NCBI RefSeq assembly: GCF_009389715.1
Contig: NC_052393.1
Span: 3,286,001 to 3,350,000 of the forward strand
Source: Phoenix dactylifera
Taxonomy: Eukaryota; Streptophyta; Magnoliopsida; Arecales; Arecaceae
Reading direction: 5' to 3'
DNA: 64,000 nucleotides
Both the position numbers and the translations under genes were made by a program. How positions within the stretch are numbered: the stretch's first letter is position 1; the number at the start of each line of letters is the position of its first letter. Shown one piece after another: positions 25,785 to 37,795 of the stretch. Under the pieces are notes generated by a model, which saw only the letters and a program-made list of their open reading frames with translations, was not told the DNA's origin and made no database searches.

Positions 25785-28700
25785 GAGCTCAAACGAACAA
25801 GCCTTTGCTCTCTACAATTCCCGGTATCTTGAATATATATTTTATTATCTATCCAAGAGCATGTGTTGTATGGATTATGTTGCATTCTCCTTCCATTTTG
25901 TTTTGTGATTATATTGCTTCATTTCATCTGTTTTGCATTGCAACACACTAGCTTGTCATACACATCCTTAATAGCATTTATTCTCTTGAACCTAGTTGTT
26001 GCTGATTGGATTTTGATTATCTTCTGGATAATCTTCAGGTGAATCGACTTTAAAGGTCATGGCAATAAGGGCTAGTCTTCATCTTCCTTTTGATCATCAC
26101 ATGTTTGTCCAAAATCTAACTGTGCAGGTGAAGCTACATACATACTTGAACACCTAATTTCTTTTGTTTATAGTGATTGTTGTGATTTGTGGATCTTCAT
26201 CAGTTTCATTAATATAATTAGCGGCAAAGCTGAGATGATTTACTTTTTAAATAGAGGATTTATTTTTTTAAAAATTTAAATCTTACTTTCATAGGAACAG
26301 TTGTCTTTGTAATCAACCCTCATGACTGTATATTCATTATTACTACCTTTCTCATTTCTTTCTTATTCATATCTGAGGGGGAGTGGAAAGAAACCAATTT
26401 AGATAGCAAACTGCAACTGATAAATTTTAAGATCTCTGCACTTGTGTATGTGGCATTATGTGCGGTGGTTGTTACAGGCAGTTGCTCGGGCACATAGGGG
26501 ATTTTGTAGGTAGTAGCCTGGCTTGAGGATGCCCAGGTGATGAACACCTAGCCTGCCACGATGTGGGTCATAAGTTGGTGGTGTTTTCCCAAGCAAATGC
26601 CTATTTTTATACACATGCTGCACATTCTTTTTTTAAAAAATATGATACTTAAATCGTTGTTGTGGTGAGAAATATTTAGATTGATCCAAAAAGAAAATCA
26701 GATGACTGGACTTTAAGTTGGATTTGGCATTTTTCAGATTTAATTCGACATGGAAATGACTAGCACGCTTACTTATTTGAAATATAAATTCTTTAGATTA
26801 GTTTGTTTGAAACGTTTAAATGAGGCATTCTTTTATTGAATTTTCACATTTGTACATGGTACTATAGTATGTATGTGTGTCTTGACATACAGTGGATAAG
26901 AAAGGAGAGGAGGTGCTAGAATCCTGCCAATAGGATTCGAGTCAAAATTCTTTATTGTGGAATAGACAACCCATCATTTAAATTAGGAATGCACAACATT
27001 AATCACAATCTATAACATACAAAATGTTTGAAATATCTATACATCACTTACATTGTGCTATTAATGTATAAACATAGACCTTGTCTGGCATGGTTGCCAG
27101 TTTCTAGTTGTCATTTTTTTTCCTCAAAAAATACAAAAACCAAGGTAGTACAGGTGCTTGGTAACTTGGTTTCCATTTTCAGTTTTTTTAAATTGACAAA
27201 CAGTTTCTGAAAATTTGAAAACTAGAAAATATGGTTTTGACTTTTTTAAAAAGTGGCAACCACCTACCGCCACCACCCCACCGCCTACCATCTCGGCGAC
27301 CATCGCCACTGTTGGCCGCCACCTCCTCCCACTGCTGGCCCTCGCTAGCCACAACTTACCAGTGGCGGCCATTGCTAGCCACCGCCCGTTGCCCACCTCC
27401 ACCCACCACCATTGCCACTGATCACTGCTAGCTGCTGGACATTGCTGGCCACCCCTGCCATCATCTATCACCACTGTCACCCACTACCATCACCGGGCAT
27501 TGTCTCCTATTGCTGTCCACCATCATCATCATCTCCACCACTGTCACCATATTCGTTGCCAAACAAGTTTCAAGTTATTGGTTTTCAGAAAAAGAGATTT
27601 GTTTTCATTTTTTAGAAATATAAAAACTGAAGACTAGGAACCATGCCAAATGCTACAGTAGTTATATGCTATCCTATATTTTTCACTTCTGTTGTTAAGT
27701 TGTAAGTGTAACTGTGTGATGTATGTTTGTTTAACAAGTTGCTTGAGACTGTGCAATCCTCATGTTAAACAACAGTATCTAGATGCTAGAACTATTCATG
27801 ATTTTAGATTTCTTTCAGTTAATTGAAAATTCTTAAATTGCCAATGTGTTAGTATAGAGCAACTAACTTGGTCTATATAATGATAAGTTTGATACCACAC
27901 TCAACTAAGGACTCTATCATTGAACTAATGCTACATATATGGGATAGATAAGCATGTTGATTCCATCAGATGCTAGGATTCTTTTGTTGGATCCAGAATT
28001 TAGATTAACTGACCTTTCAATGTGCCAATCTTTGTTTCACTACTTGTGAATGTCTTGCGGTTATTGTTGACTGTCCGGCTGGAAACCATGGTGAATCTTT
28101 AATGGTAATTCTCCTAGTTCTATTTCAGGGACTTACTGATATTAAACCTTTCTAGTAAAGATCATTTCATCTTGAGGGTTTTGCTATATATGTGTATGTA
28201 TATGTATATATATGTGGGATCTGCTATTATGATTTTTTTTATCATTTTTTTAATGGATAGAGATAACAGATATCAACCATTGGTTGATGGGAGATATTTT
28301 AGGAAGAATTATAGACTAACGGTGGCTAGCCATTTTTTTAATCTCGAATATCAACCAAGTTACCCATCGCCAGATCCCAGCTCAACCTGTCCCCATTTCT
28401 GACCACTCTGCTAGCCAGCACCTCCACGCTGCAAGGCCCAGCCAGCGCCTCTACTCTTCCATACTGCATGGCCCAGCCAGCACCTCTACTCTTCCATGCT
28501 GCATGGCCCAGCCATGCCTTTGCTGCTAAGACTATTGCTATCGCCACGCCAAGATTTGCCTCACTGAGCACATATCCATGCTTTGGTAAGACATGACTTC
28601 TTCCACCACCACCACCACCTGCTTCCTTGCCAGCCTTTTCGTCACTCTTGACCCTCTCCCGATTCCCTCCAACAAGCCATATCTCATCCACAACACCTCC

Positions 28701-31700
28701 TCTGCCAGCACTGCCCCCATCGACATGTTCTGCACCCTCACCGTCAACATAGTGATGTTGATGGCATCAACAAATGCATCTGAACCTACATTTCCACCAT
28801 CACCAGAGGTGGAATCGTGGAGAAGGTAAAAAAGAAAGGTGATAGAGAAATCAAAAAAGGGCATGATTTAAAGTCTAATTATAGGATACCAATTGTAGCA
28901 ACCTATCTCATTGGTCATCTGGTCGTTCATCTAAACCATCCAATTTTAAACAATCGGCTAGGTGTGCGTAATTGTACAGAAAGGCAATGTACCATAGCAT
29001 TTGTTATATCTATATATGACAAATAAATAATTTTTGTATAAATTATACGAGTTGTTATATAATACAAGAAAAAAGTTTTGATTTTTTTTTTTGCATAGAA
29101 AGATATGAATTGTGATATGTAAACTCGCAATTCAACAATTGAATCAAATCGATTAAGAAAAATAGAAATGAAATCCGGGATAAGGAAAGGAGAAAAAATT
29201 TAATCTTTCGGTGCTCTATATTATGTTTATGTAATGTATTTGTATCAAATCAATAGAAGAAATGATCCTATGCACAGATATAGGTACATATATATTCAAA
29301 TAACATGAAATAATATATATTCTTTAACCACTTGATGCACAATGGCATGGTCAGCGGAACCATCCCGAACTGTCCGATTTGGGGTGTACTGAGCCATAGT
29401 AGTGGCGGACCGGGACGGTTATGGCAACCAAAACAAGAAACCAGCTGGGGGGGGGGGGAAGGAGAAGAAAAGAGAGGAAAAGAGAGAGAGAGAGCGAGGG
29501 AGGGAGAGAGAGGGAGAGGGAGAGGAAGGAAGAGAGAGAGAGGTGGAGGCTAGCCGGCATAGGGCCGACAAGCCGCGCGGAGGAGGCGAAGGATGGGCTC
29601 CACCTTCGGTTTTTCTGTTTCATTCGAAACAGGGGTCCCGAAAGGGGCCTCTTATTAATTTCAAGATTTTTAAGTGAAGTTAACAAACCGGAGGCCCCCT
29701 TTGGGACTCCTATTCCAAACAAAATAGGAGAACCGAAGGCGAAGCCCCTCCTCCGCACGGCTCGCTGGCCCTCTGACACCCTTCTTCTCTCTCCCTCCTC
29801 TCCTTTTCTCTCTCCTTTCCTCTCTCCCGTTCCCTCTCTCTCCTGCCCACTTTACTGTGTCGTATGGGCCCGGCATGGAACAGCACGGGGGCGTACGAAC
29901 CTGTGCTGCTAAGCAATCAGTTCGGTCCCCGATTTCGGCACAGCAGTCCTTGCATAAGGATCTTCAAATCATATGATTGTTTATGTATAAGCAATTTAGA
30001 GGTAGTTGGTGACCGCAGCTCAAGTCATTGACGTTAGACCCCCATTGTCCTATCAGAACTGACTCGATTCAACTTAAAATCCCATTGGCCAAATTCATGT
30101 CCGCCCCTATATATATACATATACATATATGTGTGTATGTATGCTTGTTGTATTAGATGTTGACATCTCATATCTGCAACTTAATCATAAGTTAGTTACA
30201 GATCTTCAAATTAGTGCTTTAATTAAGTAGTTTTTGTTTAACATCAAGATTGCATGCCTTGTTATTGCAGGAGTTCTACAATGCATCAGTGCCAGTTTCT
30301 GCTCAAGCTACATTCCCCTATATTTTTGTCGTAAGCAAATTTTTGCAGGTAGTGCATCATTTTTACGGCAGACTTGCTATAATTTGTATCTGTGGAATTA
30401 TAATATTTTGGTTGGCCAGTCTTGAATCTTGATAATATCTAATGGAATTTAAATATCTTATACTGCAGCCTGGCTCATTTGATTTAGTAGGGACCATTGT
30501 TTATGAGATTGATCAGCAACCACACCAAAGTGTCTTCTATAATGGTACCATTGAAGTTTTTGAGTCAGGGGGTTTTCTCAGCATCGAGTCTGTTTTTCTT
30601 GTAACATTGGGAGCTGCTCTCATAGGCTTGTTTGTTATATGGGCATATGGTCAGATACAACACTTTTCAAAGGTAATTATTATCTAATGTGTATTTTATT
30701 ATTTTAGATTCTCTTTCATCTATCTTGTTGAAATAGAGAAAACTGGACAATCCACATTGCTTAACAATGAGTGCTTACCATATTCAGCAATTCTTGCTGA
30801 ACTTTGTTGAACTAGTTTTTCTTGCCTGCATCTCATGTGCTTAAATGAGATTTTTGAGGCTCAAGCTCATTCATCAAGTTGTTTCTCAAGCTGAAGTATA
30901 AAGCATCTTTATCTAAGGTAGCTGAGTCCTGACAAGTGGAGTCAAATATGGGGATCAACTCATATTGTTGCTAATTTGGAGATATATAATCCATGAATGC
31001 AATTACAAAATATAAAAAAGTCTTCTTATTCCTCTTCTTCTTCTTCTTCTGCTATCTCTCTCTCTACCTTTATGAGGGGGAAAGGTGGGGGTGTTGTTTA
31101 GCTAGATAAATGCAAGTCAATGTAAGTCCTGGTGGATTTTTTCTTTTTATCTTTTTTTTTTTTTTTGGTGGGGGGGGATCTATTTGCAATGTAACATGCA
31201 AATTATGAACACTGTCTCCATAAATTCCGCTCTTTATTGATGTCTCGGTGTGCTAAAGTGCTTGTTTTGCTTGTGGACATCTGTAAAATCTGGTTGCTCT
31301 TGCTTTTCAACCCCTCAAAATCCTTATCCTTGAGTGAGCTAAAAATGTGGAGAAGCATGGGCTTCTTAATTGACAGACTTAAATTTGAAAATAACTTGGG
31401 TATATACCAGTCAAATTTCTGTATCAGATAGTATGTGTATCGCTATATGAAATAGTCAATACAGGTTTGGTGCTGTCTGATAGGAAACATTTATTTTTGT
31501 TCTGAACAATATTCCTTATTAGTATTTCTTTGTTTACTTCATCGTACTATTTCTTTGCATTGTAGTTAATGATTGGAGATGTCATAATTTTGTCGACATT
31601 AATCATTGTGTTTTATCTCCTTAGAAACAGTTTCTGCATCAGTGTTCTGGTTTTCTAGTTTCTAAGTTTCCATACTTGCCGAAATTCCCTCTACCAAATG

Positions 31701-32425
31701 CTGCAGTAAGCTTATTCACACACTAATATTTAAATTTGACTCAGCCAATTGAATTTAAATCAGTATCAATGACAAACCATGCAACTTTTGATAAAAACTA
31801 CCACATCACTCGAAATCATTAATAAATTCTTAAAATTTTTAGAACTCTATGATGTTTTCAGCTATTGTGTTAGTCTAGGTCATTATACTTCCTAAAATTT
31901 TGATGGGAAATTCTTGTTTATAAATCCTTGTTTTTCCTTTTGGTAGCCATTGTGTTTAACTGGTTATTGCAATTTAATGCTTCTCTGCACATTCATTAGT
32001 GGTCTTATGGTCACTTTTTTGGCTACTATAGAAAACAAAGAGAGCATCCAAAGTGGAAGTAGGCACGGGGACAACTGATGCTAACATGGACGAATGGTTG
32101 CAGGTCAGATATGAGTTAGTCCTTTCTAAAAGATTTCTTCCTTCACATGTGACCATCCCATGCTTGTCATTTTAAAATACTTTTGTATTTACTGAAATTC
32201 ATTACTAGCTAGTTTTGCCAATTGAAGAACTTTATTAGTGGCAGATGGTTGTTTTCTTCAACTCATTTGGTATAGTACTGTGGCAAGTCATTTGGTATAG
32301 TACTGTGGCAAATGTTAAAACTGATATGTTTTGTTATTGCCGTGTTTTCTTCTTTTATTTTTGGGGATTGTCAGGGAACAGCATATGCTCAGTCACTGTC
32401 AAACAAGTCGAAGAAGAAGAAGTAG
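19952..32425 (+). CDS. SSR1: Translocon-associated protein subunit alpha (TRAP-alpha, SSR1)
   Basis: Eight exons: 19952-20015, 22462-22623, 22726-22776, 26039-26127, 30271-30348, 30469-30672, 32032-32103 and 32375-32425. All have GT/AG borders with matching phases; 771 bases, 256 residues, the usual plant length. A signal peptide (about 1-25, ending near KVVKCQSD) is followed by an acidic stretch, the lumenal domain with SFSPAPGVDT and FPYIFVVSKFLQPG, N-glycosylation sites NLT, NAS and NGT (118, 126, 173), and one membrane span (about 187-208). A cytosolic tail with DEWLQGTAY ends in KSKKKK. TRAP sits beside Sec61 in the ER membrane and helps some signal peptides engage the channel. The first ATG is used because it gives the signal peptide. 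The 3' end of this gene was copied in the downstream tandem duplication. Confidence 0.96.
23673..23972. mobile_element. 300-bp MITE in TRAP-alpha intron 3
   Basis: The left end reads TAAGGGCCTCTTTGGTATTG. The reverse complement of the right end reads TTAGGGCCCATTTGGTATTG and continues with matching TTTCATTTTCT-type sequence. The interior is AT-rich and non-coding. GGGCC--TTTGG ends are common in plant hAT-like MITEs, but flanking 8-bp repeats are not evident, so the superfamily is tentative. Confidence 0.65.
24773..24934 (+). mobile_element. Au-type SINE with perfect 16-bp target-site duplication
   Basis: A tRNA-derived head carries an A-box-like TTAGTGCAATGGTAAGG and a B-box-like GTGGGTTCCAAACA. 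A body with AAATAACCTCT follows, and the tail ends GCACTAGAATGCC plus a T run. This is the Au SINE layout, which ends in poly-T instead of poly-A. It is flanked by the direct repeat ACTTGCAACAAAAACT at 24757-24772 and 24935-24950, identical over 16 bases. The perfect duplication fixes both ends and suggests a moderate age. It lies in TRAP-alpha intron 3. Confidence 0.9.
25738..25785. repeat. T26-G22 homopolymer block
   Basis: Twenty-six T (25738-25763) directly followed by twenty-two G (25764-25785) in TRAP-alpha intron 3. A G run this long can form a quadruplex. Homopolymers of this length are also a common place for sequencing or assembly error, so exact lengths should not be trusted. Confidence 0.9.
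27081..27655. mobile_element. MITE-like element with GCC/CCA-rich core, TRAP-alpha intron 4
   Basis: The ends are inverted copies: left TTGTCTGGCATGGTTGCCAG, right (reverse complement) ATTTGGCATGGTTCCTAG. Both are followed by T-rich sequence and TTTTCAGTTTTT-like stretches. The core (about 27250-27545) is a C-rich imperfect repeat of CCACC/GCC/CACTG words that reads as meaningless Pro/Ala/Thr-rich frames on both strands. The element probably acquired and expanded the core. No target duplication is evident. Confidence 0.55.
28170..29030. other. GC-rich island in TRAP-alpha intron 4, unclassified
   Basis: About 28370-28800 is much GC-richer than the intron around it and has overlapping open frames on both strands, with a local repeat (GGCCCAGCCAGC--CTCTACTCTTCCAT, twice near 28440-28500). 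None of the frames resembles a known family or has splice context. A captured fragment inside a degraded transposon is possible; the ends are not clear enough to say. Confidence 0.3.
29340..29945. repeat. Foldback element, about 0.6 kb, TRAP-alpha intron 4
   Basis: A long imperfect inverted repeat. The left arm contains a GA-rich run (29459-29545), GCCGCGCGGAGGAGGCGAAG, CACCTTCGGTTTTTC and CCCGAAAGGGGCC. The right arm carries their inverted forms (GGCCCCCTTTGGG, GAACCGAAGGCGAAG, CTCCTCCGCACGGC) and a CT-rich run to about 29835. The loop is a short AT-rich stretch around 29650-29690. Open frames inside are by-products of the GA/CT tracts. Probably a foldback or MITE-type element; the outer ends are approximate. 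Confidence 0.7.
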
Positions 32426-35400
32426 AGTTTCTCATGCGCTTTCTTGGAAGGTTTGGATTTGGTGGAGTAACCTACAATTTACAGTTTCATAGAACAGGAA
32501 GATAGCGACAGCCTCTGACAAAGCTAAAGCTCTCAACCTGTGAGTGAACATCAAATTTAAGGAGGTACTTCATTATTTGACGGCTTGTAACTGAAATCTA
32601 TCTTTGCAAAAGGAATATTTGTATGCAGAAGAATTTTGTAGAAAGTACATGACGTAGGCAGATCTTGGTAGTCAGTTTGTCTGATGAGCATATTATTTGC
32701 TGAAATCATCTGGCAACACTAGTTCTCACGCGACACATAAATACTAAATGTGCTATGTAGGAGGCTGAAATGTTTGAATTCTACCGCTTTGGACGGTTTA
32801 AATATGTCTTGCAGAAAGCTGAAATATTTTGCTTTGCTTCTCTGGTTCATTTTTGGCCAATGCCTAGTACAGGCACCTTTTCTATTTCCACGTACTCCAT
32901 TTTTACCCCCTCCTGATAAACATACTCATGAGATGTTGGGCTTTTTCATGGATCTGTCATGAGAATGTCAGACTATAGCAGTTTGTTGGTGCCTTCCCCC
33001 AAGTAAGAAGAAGAATGTTGTACTAGTTCGTGCTGCGCTAGTCTGGCCTGTTTGCTAACGGCTATGGAATGCTTCCTCTCTCAAACAGGTAGCATAACCA
33101 AACTCCAAAAGGACTCATTTTTTGGCTGTTTTTAGAGACAGTCGTGGCTACATATGGCAACTGAAACTTGAGATACGTTGGTTCTGTCTATTTTACACTT
33201 GGCTGGCATTTGAAATTCGTAACGGTTTAGTTGGGGTCCTGGGGAAAAAAGAAACTGGTGTCTGTATATATATATTGATGTGAAAAGAAACTACTAGAGG
33301 TTATAATTTTAGTTGTATCTTTGATGTAGGGAAAGGCACAGTTTGCAATTGTCAGCTGCCACATCTACTAGGAATTTTTTTAAGACACCGTTTTCCAGAG
33401 CTGCTAATTTCACGCCCTACAATAAAGATAGATCCTTGATTCTCTATTGATAACTGTTATTTTTTTCAAATATATAGGGCTCTTGCACAATCTTTTAGCC
33501 TATATGTTTGGCATCTTAATATAATGTCGTCTATTTTTCTTTTCTATTTTGTAAGTGTAAGTGAGAGGAGTCTGTTGATCTCTCTAATACATGGTTAGTT
33601 GAGGGATTGTGCAGCTTTTTGAAACGTGGTTGTCCTTTTCAAGTAAGCGATGTGGCGGCTATCCATGTATGATTGCATGAAGATCAGGACTAGATGAGAT
33701 GTGCTCTGCACTCTATTGATCCGTACACCTGAGAAGGTGCTGACTTGAGTGTTAGCACGTACGAAGAGTTGCCTTTTTTTTCTTTTCTTTTCTGATTGAT
33801 CCCGGTTTGTTAATACATGCAAGGCAGTAGGGGAGACTTCGCACAGTTGATCCCTAAATATATGTGTTAATTTCGTTCTTGGTGAAGTTTTGTGATTAAG
33901 TAGTACCATCATGATATTACCCATTTGTACGCTACTCATTTTAAACCGAGATGATTCCAATGAGTGACACTGTTTCCTAAATTATGAGCTGATAATTATT
34001 AGTTAGGTTTTTAAAATTTCGATAGATACATCTCCATAATTATAGCACTGTCATGTCCAGCTGGCAGTATTTGTATCAGGATAGCATCATCAAACCATGC
34101 TACTTGGGTAGTATGTAACTCGTGCCTCTGGTCAAAGCTAGGTGATTTCAATTGGGTTAGTTTATGTTTTCTAAAATCCAAAAAAAACCAAGATAATCAC
34201 AAAGAAGGAGTTAAACTAGTCGGCAAACTTAAGCAAAATCAGATTCTTGACCACATCAGTTTTACTGAATCTCAGGTATATTTTCCAACAACGAATTGCA
34301 ATACAGTTCTAACCAAGAAAATCTTTTAAGATTATCATCACTACCTCTCTACCCTAGGTTTTTTAGAATAAAAAAAAATGAAAGAATTAGCAAAAAATAA
34401 TAATAACATATAGCAAAAGACTAATTCAGATTCTATACCCCCCCCCCCCCTTCTTTTTTTAAAAATAATAAAAAATAAAAGAATTAGCAAAAAATAACAA
34501 AAATAATATATAGCAAAAGGCCCCCACCCACCAAAAAAAAAAAGAGGCTACGTTAAATTCTGTATTTTAGTTGTGGCATCTTAGACATATTAGAAGCAGC
34601 AATGACGGAGAGCCTGCCCCATCCTCATCTTCACTACCTATGCAACATCTTTCACCCTTTGCTATTCTTGATGCCACTCCATCACCAATACCTCGTCCTC
34701 CTATCAAGTGGCCTCTTGCTTAAACCCAAACTCAATATAGGCTACTTTGGTCATTACGAGTAGGTCTGAATAGAATTGAGAAGTGAGATCCACCAAATCA
34801 GAAAATCCAATAATTTTTGAAAGCTATAACTTGGTCCTAGATTGAGATTTTTTTTAATTAGGTAATTATTGCGGTCAATAATAGAATGCCACGTCCATCG
34901 GAGGACAGTGCCTCTATCAATCTGGTCCAAATTGTATTATTTAGGCTTGTCTTTTCTCATCTGCCCGTTGCATTGATTTTTACCCCTAGAGAATAAACAT
35001 ATATATAATCTCTAAATCCAGCGCAGGTTTCATGAGCAAAGGTTTCCGGTTGAAAACGAACTACCATATACGTACGAATGATGAAAGAGATCCATGAACC
35101 AACAGTTCCCTTGGCTCCTCGTCCTGCTTTACCGCTTCTCGGCTAGGAAAAGGGAGGCGTCGCAGGGCTTGGTTTCCTATCTTCGTTTGTCCTGTTAGTT
35201 GAACTAGGTAGAGGAAGCGGAGGAGCATCTCCGAAGGGATGGCTTCGCCTCTTTCTTGGAACCCCATTGGACGTTACGGAAAGACCGTTGCTCGGTTTCG
35301 GCTCCCAGGACAAGCTTGGGGAGCTGACGAAGTACTAACGCCACCTCCATGCCTCTTCTTCGGCAAGGCAGACCGGCAGTATGATCTGTGTCCATGAGAT

Positions 35401-36135
35401 TTTGTGACTACGTTAATATGCCATGCTTTAACGCCCAACGCCTAACCAAATTCTGCGTTTGATAAGCTAGAAAAATATTTTCTTTTACAACCAAGTGTTT
35501 CCAAATTTTTGTTAATCGTATAATATTCTTTTTCATCTTACGATTTTGGAACACTACCGGCGCATAAATTGTATGAGCTGGTATACTCCTCCTTGCCCGT
35601 TGATAAGCGAGACGAACTTTCATCTCCGAAAGGAAAACTAGCTACCCACTTGTATCCCGAGCGTAGGTCTCTTCAAGTCGTTTAGAAAAAAAGTAGAGGG
35701 TAAATTTTAAGGTTAGAAGCACAAAACAAGAAGTCCATGAATTATTGCCATTACTAACCACACAAGCTCACATAAATACCAGAAATCACAAATATTCATA
35801 CAATACAACTGGGTGACAGTCACCCTCGCCCAAGACTCGACACAGTCACAAGGGCAAGCTTTATTACAACACTAACTGATAAAGGAAATCCTCAACAGAG
35901 GAAGGGTAACTAACCAACCATATAGGATAAAGAAGCAGAATTTTGGCTTGGGAGGGAACGGAGCTTTTGAATTGGAGGAAGCGACTTCTTGGACTAGGAG
36001 GGAACTTGGGGTGAGGATGGTATAAGGGATCGGAGGCGGCTTGGGGATTGGAGGAAGTGGTTCTTGTGGATAGGAGGGAACTTGAACTTGGGGTGAGGAT
36101 GGTAAGGGAGGTAGCTTTGGAATTGGAGGACGTAG

Positions 36136-37394
36136 CTACTTGGGACCCGGGGGGCATGGCGGGCATGGCGGCGGGCATGGCGGGGGGCATGGCGGGCATG
36201 GTGGCGGGCATGGCGGGGGTGGCTTCTTGGAAACCTGCGGGCATGGCGGACATGGCTTCTTAGGAGCCGGCGGGCATGGCGGTCGTGGCTTCTTACATGG
36301 TGGGCATGGCTTCTTATGAACCGACGGGCATGACATGCCTGGCTTCTTACATGGTGGGCATTGCTTCTTATGAACCGGCGGGCATGGCGGGCGTGGCTTC
36401 TTACATGGCGGGCATTGCTTCTTATGAACCGGCGGGCACGGCGGGCCTGGCTTCATGGGACCCGGCTGGCCTGGCTTCTTGGGACCCGGGGGGCATGGCG
36501 GGCACGGCGGGGGACATGGCGGGGGGCATGGCGGGCACGGCGGGGGACATGGCGGGGGGCGTGGCTTCTTGACAGTTGGTGGCTTGTGCACTGGTGGTAG
36601 TGGCGGTTTGTAGACTGGTCCTGGAGGAGGAAGTGACTTCTTTGGTGGGAAGTAGTCTTGTTTCAAGTCGAATTTGTCCTTGAACTCGTGCACTGGGAAG
36701 TACGTTTGGAACGGAAGCGACTTGGGAAGGGGCTTGAAATGGAACGCCGACGCGCATGTCGATGAGAATGTCAGGTTCCCCGCTGCCACAACAAATGTGT
36801 GTTTCCCACGCTCTTTAGACTTCAGCACGACCTTAGATTGGTCCAGTCCATTATTGTCAGGGCAAGGAGCTTCTGAGGCACTGCGGAGCTGCGCAAAGCA
36901 CTCATCCTTCAGCTCCCCATCATCGCGGAGGACATTACTCGGTAGTCGTACCTCGAAGCTTCCACTCTTGTCGAGCAAACCTACACCTTTGGCCTCGTAG
37001 GACCCATTGCCAGTCTTGCATTGGATGGCTACATGAAGCCCTGCTTGAAGATAAACGCACCAAATATTACACTTGCTTTATCTGGATGAAGTGATCCAGC
37101 GACTTAATTTAAGATTTTAAAACTAGCACAGTAAGAGAGGCACCAAATTTAGAGGTGAGATAATAAGAAGGCTCCATTATTTGGTTTAATAGCATTGCTT
37201 GAAGACGTACCTTTGAATGCTTCCTCATCCTTGATACTTTCCCGGGCACAATCTAAGCATTCACTGCTGCCGACCACGGCAACGATTCTTTTGGTCTGCG
37301 GGGCAGCACCGGAGAAATTGAATGCCAGCAGGACCGTGCAGAGACCTAACAATAGGCTGCTTGAAAGCGGAGGAGCTCCCATGTTGGAAGCCAT
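36136..37394 (-). CDS. Proline-rich cell-wall protein with Ole e 1 domain (PRP-A)
   Basis: Two minus-strand exons, 37394-37211 and 37040-36136, with GT/AG borders and a G+GG split Gly codon; 362 residues. A signal peptide (about 1-31) precedes a Pollen Ole e 1-like domain (about 35-160) with six Cys (46, 49, 69, 109, 121, 157) and the core LHVAIQCKTGNG, DDGELKDECFAQL and APCPDNNGLD. A long tail of CPPC, KKP and PPVHKK repeats is unusually rich in Cys. The layout matches Arabidopsis PRP2/PRP4, secreted wall proteins. The tail runs into a TAG at 36138-36136. Beyond it, sequence like the paralog's YHPHPKF repeats continues partly in another frame, so the C-terminus looks shortened relative to PRP-B. 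Function in wall assembly is inferred from family. Confidence 0.88.
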
Positions 37395-37445
37395 GCGCTT
37401 GTAGAAAGAAGACCAAGGGATAAGATGAAGCTGCTAGCTTTGGTC

Positions 37446-37453
37446 AATTTATG
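37446..37453 (-). promoter_or_regulatory. TATA-position sequence of PRP-A, changed to CATAAATT
   Basis: On the minus strand CCATGCATAAATT lies about 52 bases before the ATG. PRP-B has CCATGTATAAAAT in the matching place, so PRP-A has lost the canonical T. About 30 bases between box and ATG present in PRP-B are also missing. Confidence 0.5.
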
Positions 37454-37795
37454 CATGGAGCTCTAAGGCTTGCCGACACTTCATAAAGTTTTCCCTCGTG
37501 GTGGGAACCAAAAGTGATCATGAGAGAGCAACCACCGGTTTGCGGTTTGCCTAATAAATTTTTGTCACCAACCTCATCAAGGCCCCAATTTGGGCGTGAT
37601 TTTCACACTCCTGGGAAAGGCCAAGTAACCAAATTATGTTCGGAACCATTTGGAAAGGTTGCGAAGGTTTCCCCTCAACACTGATACATGGAGTAACATC
37701 AGTTTTTCGAGATCACAAATGCTGCCCATGTTCTGCTCTAGCATATGGAATATCTACCGAGTTCCTGCATTCTATGTCAGGTGAAAAACTTTTGA

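Noticed and set aside
35140-35375. Segment unique to unit 1, suspected to be an organelle DNA insertion
   Set aside because: The base composition is suggestive but I cannot match it to any organellar gene; only a search could decide.
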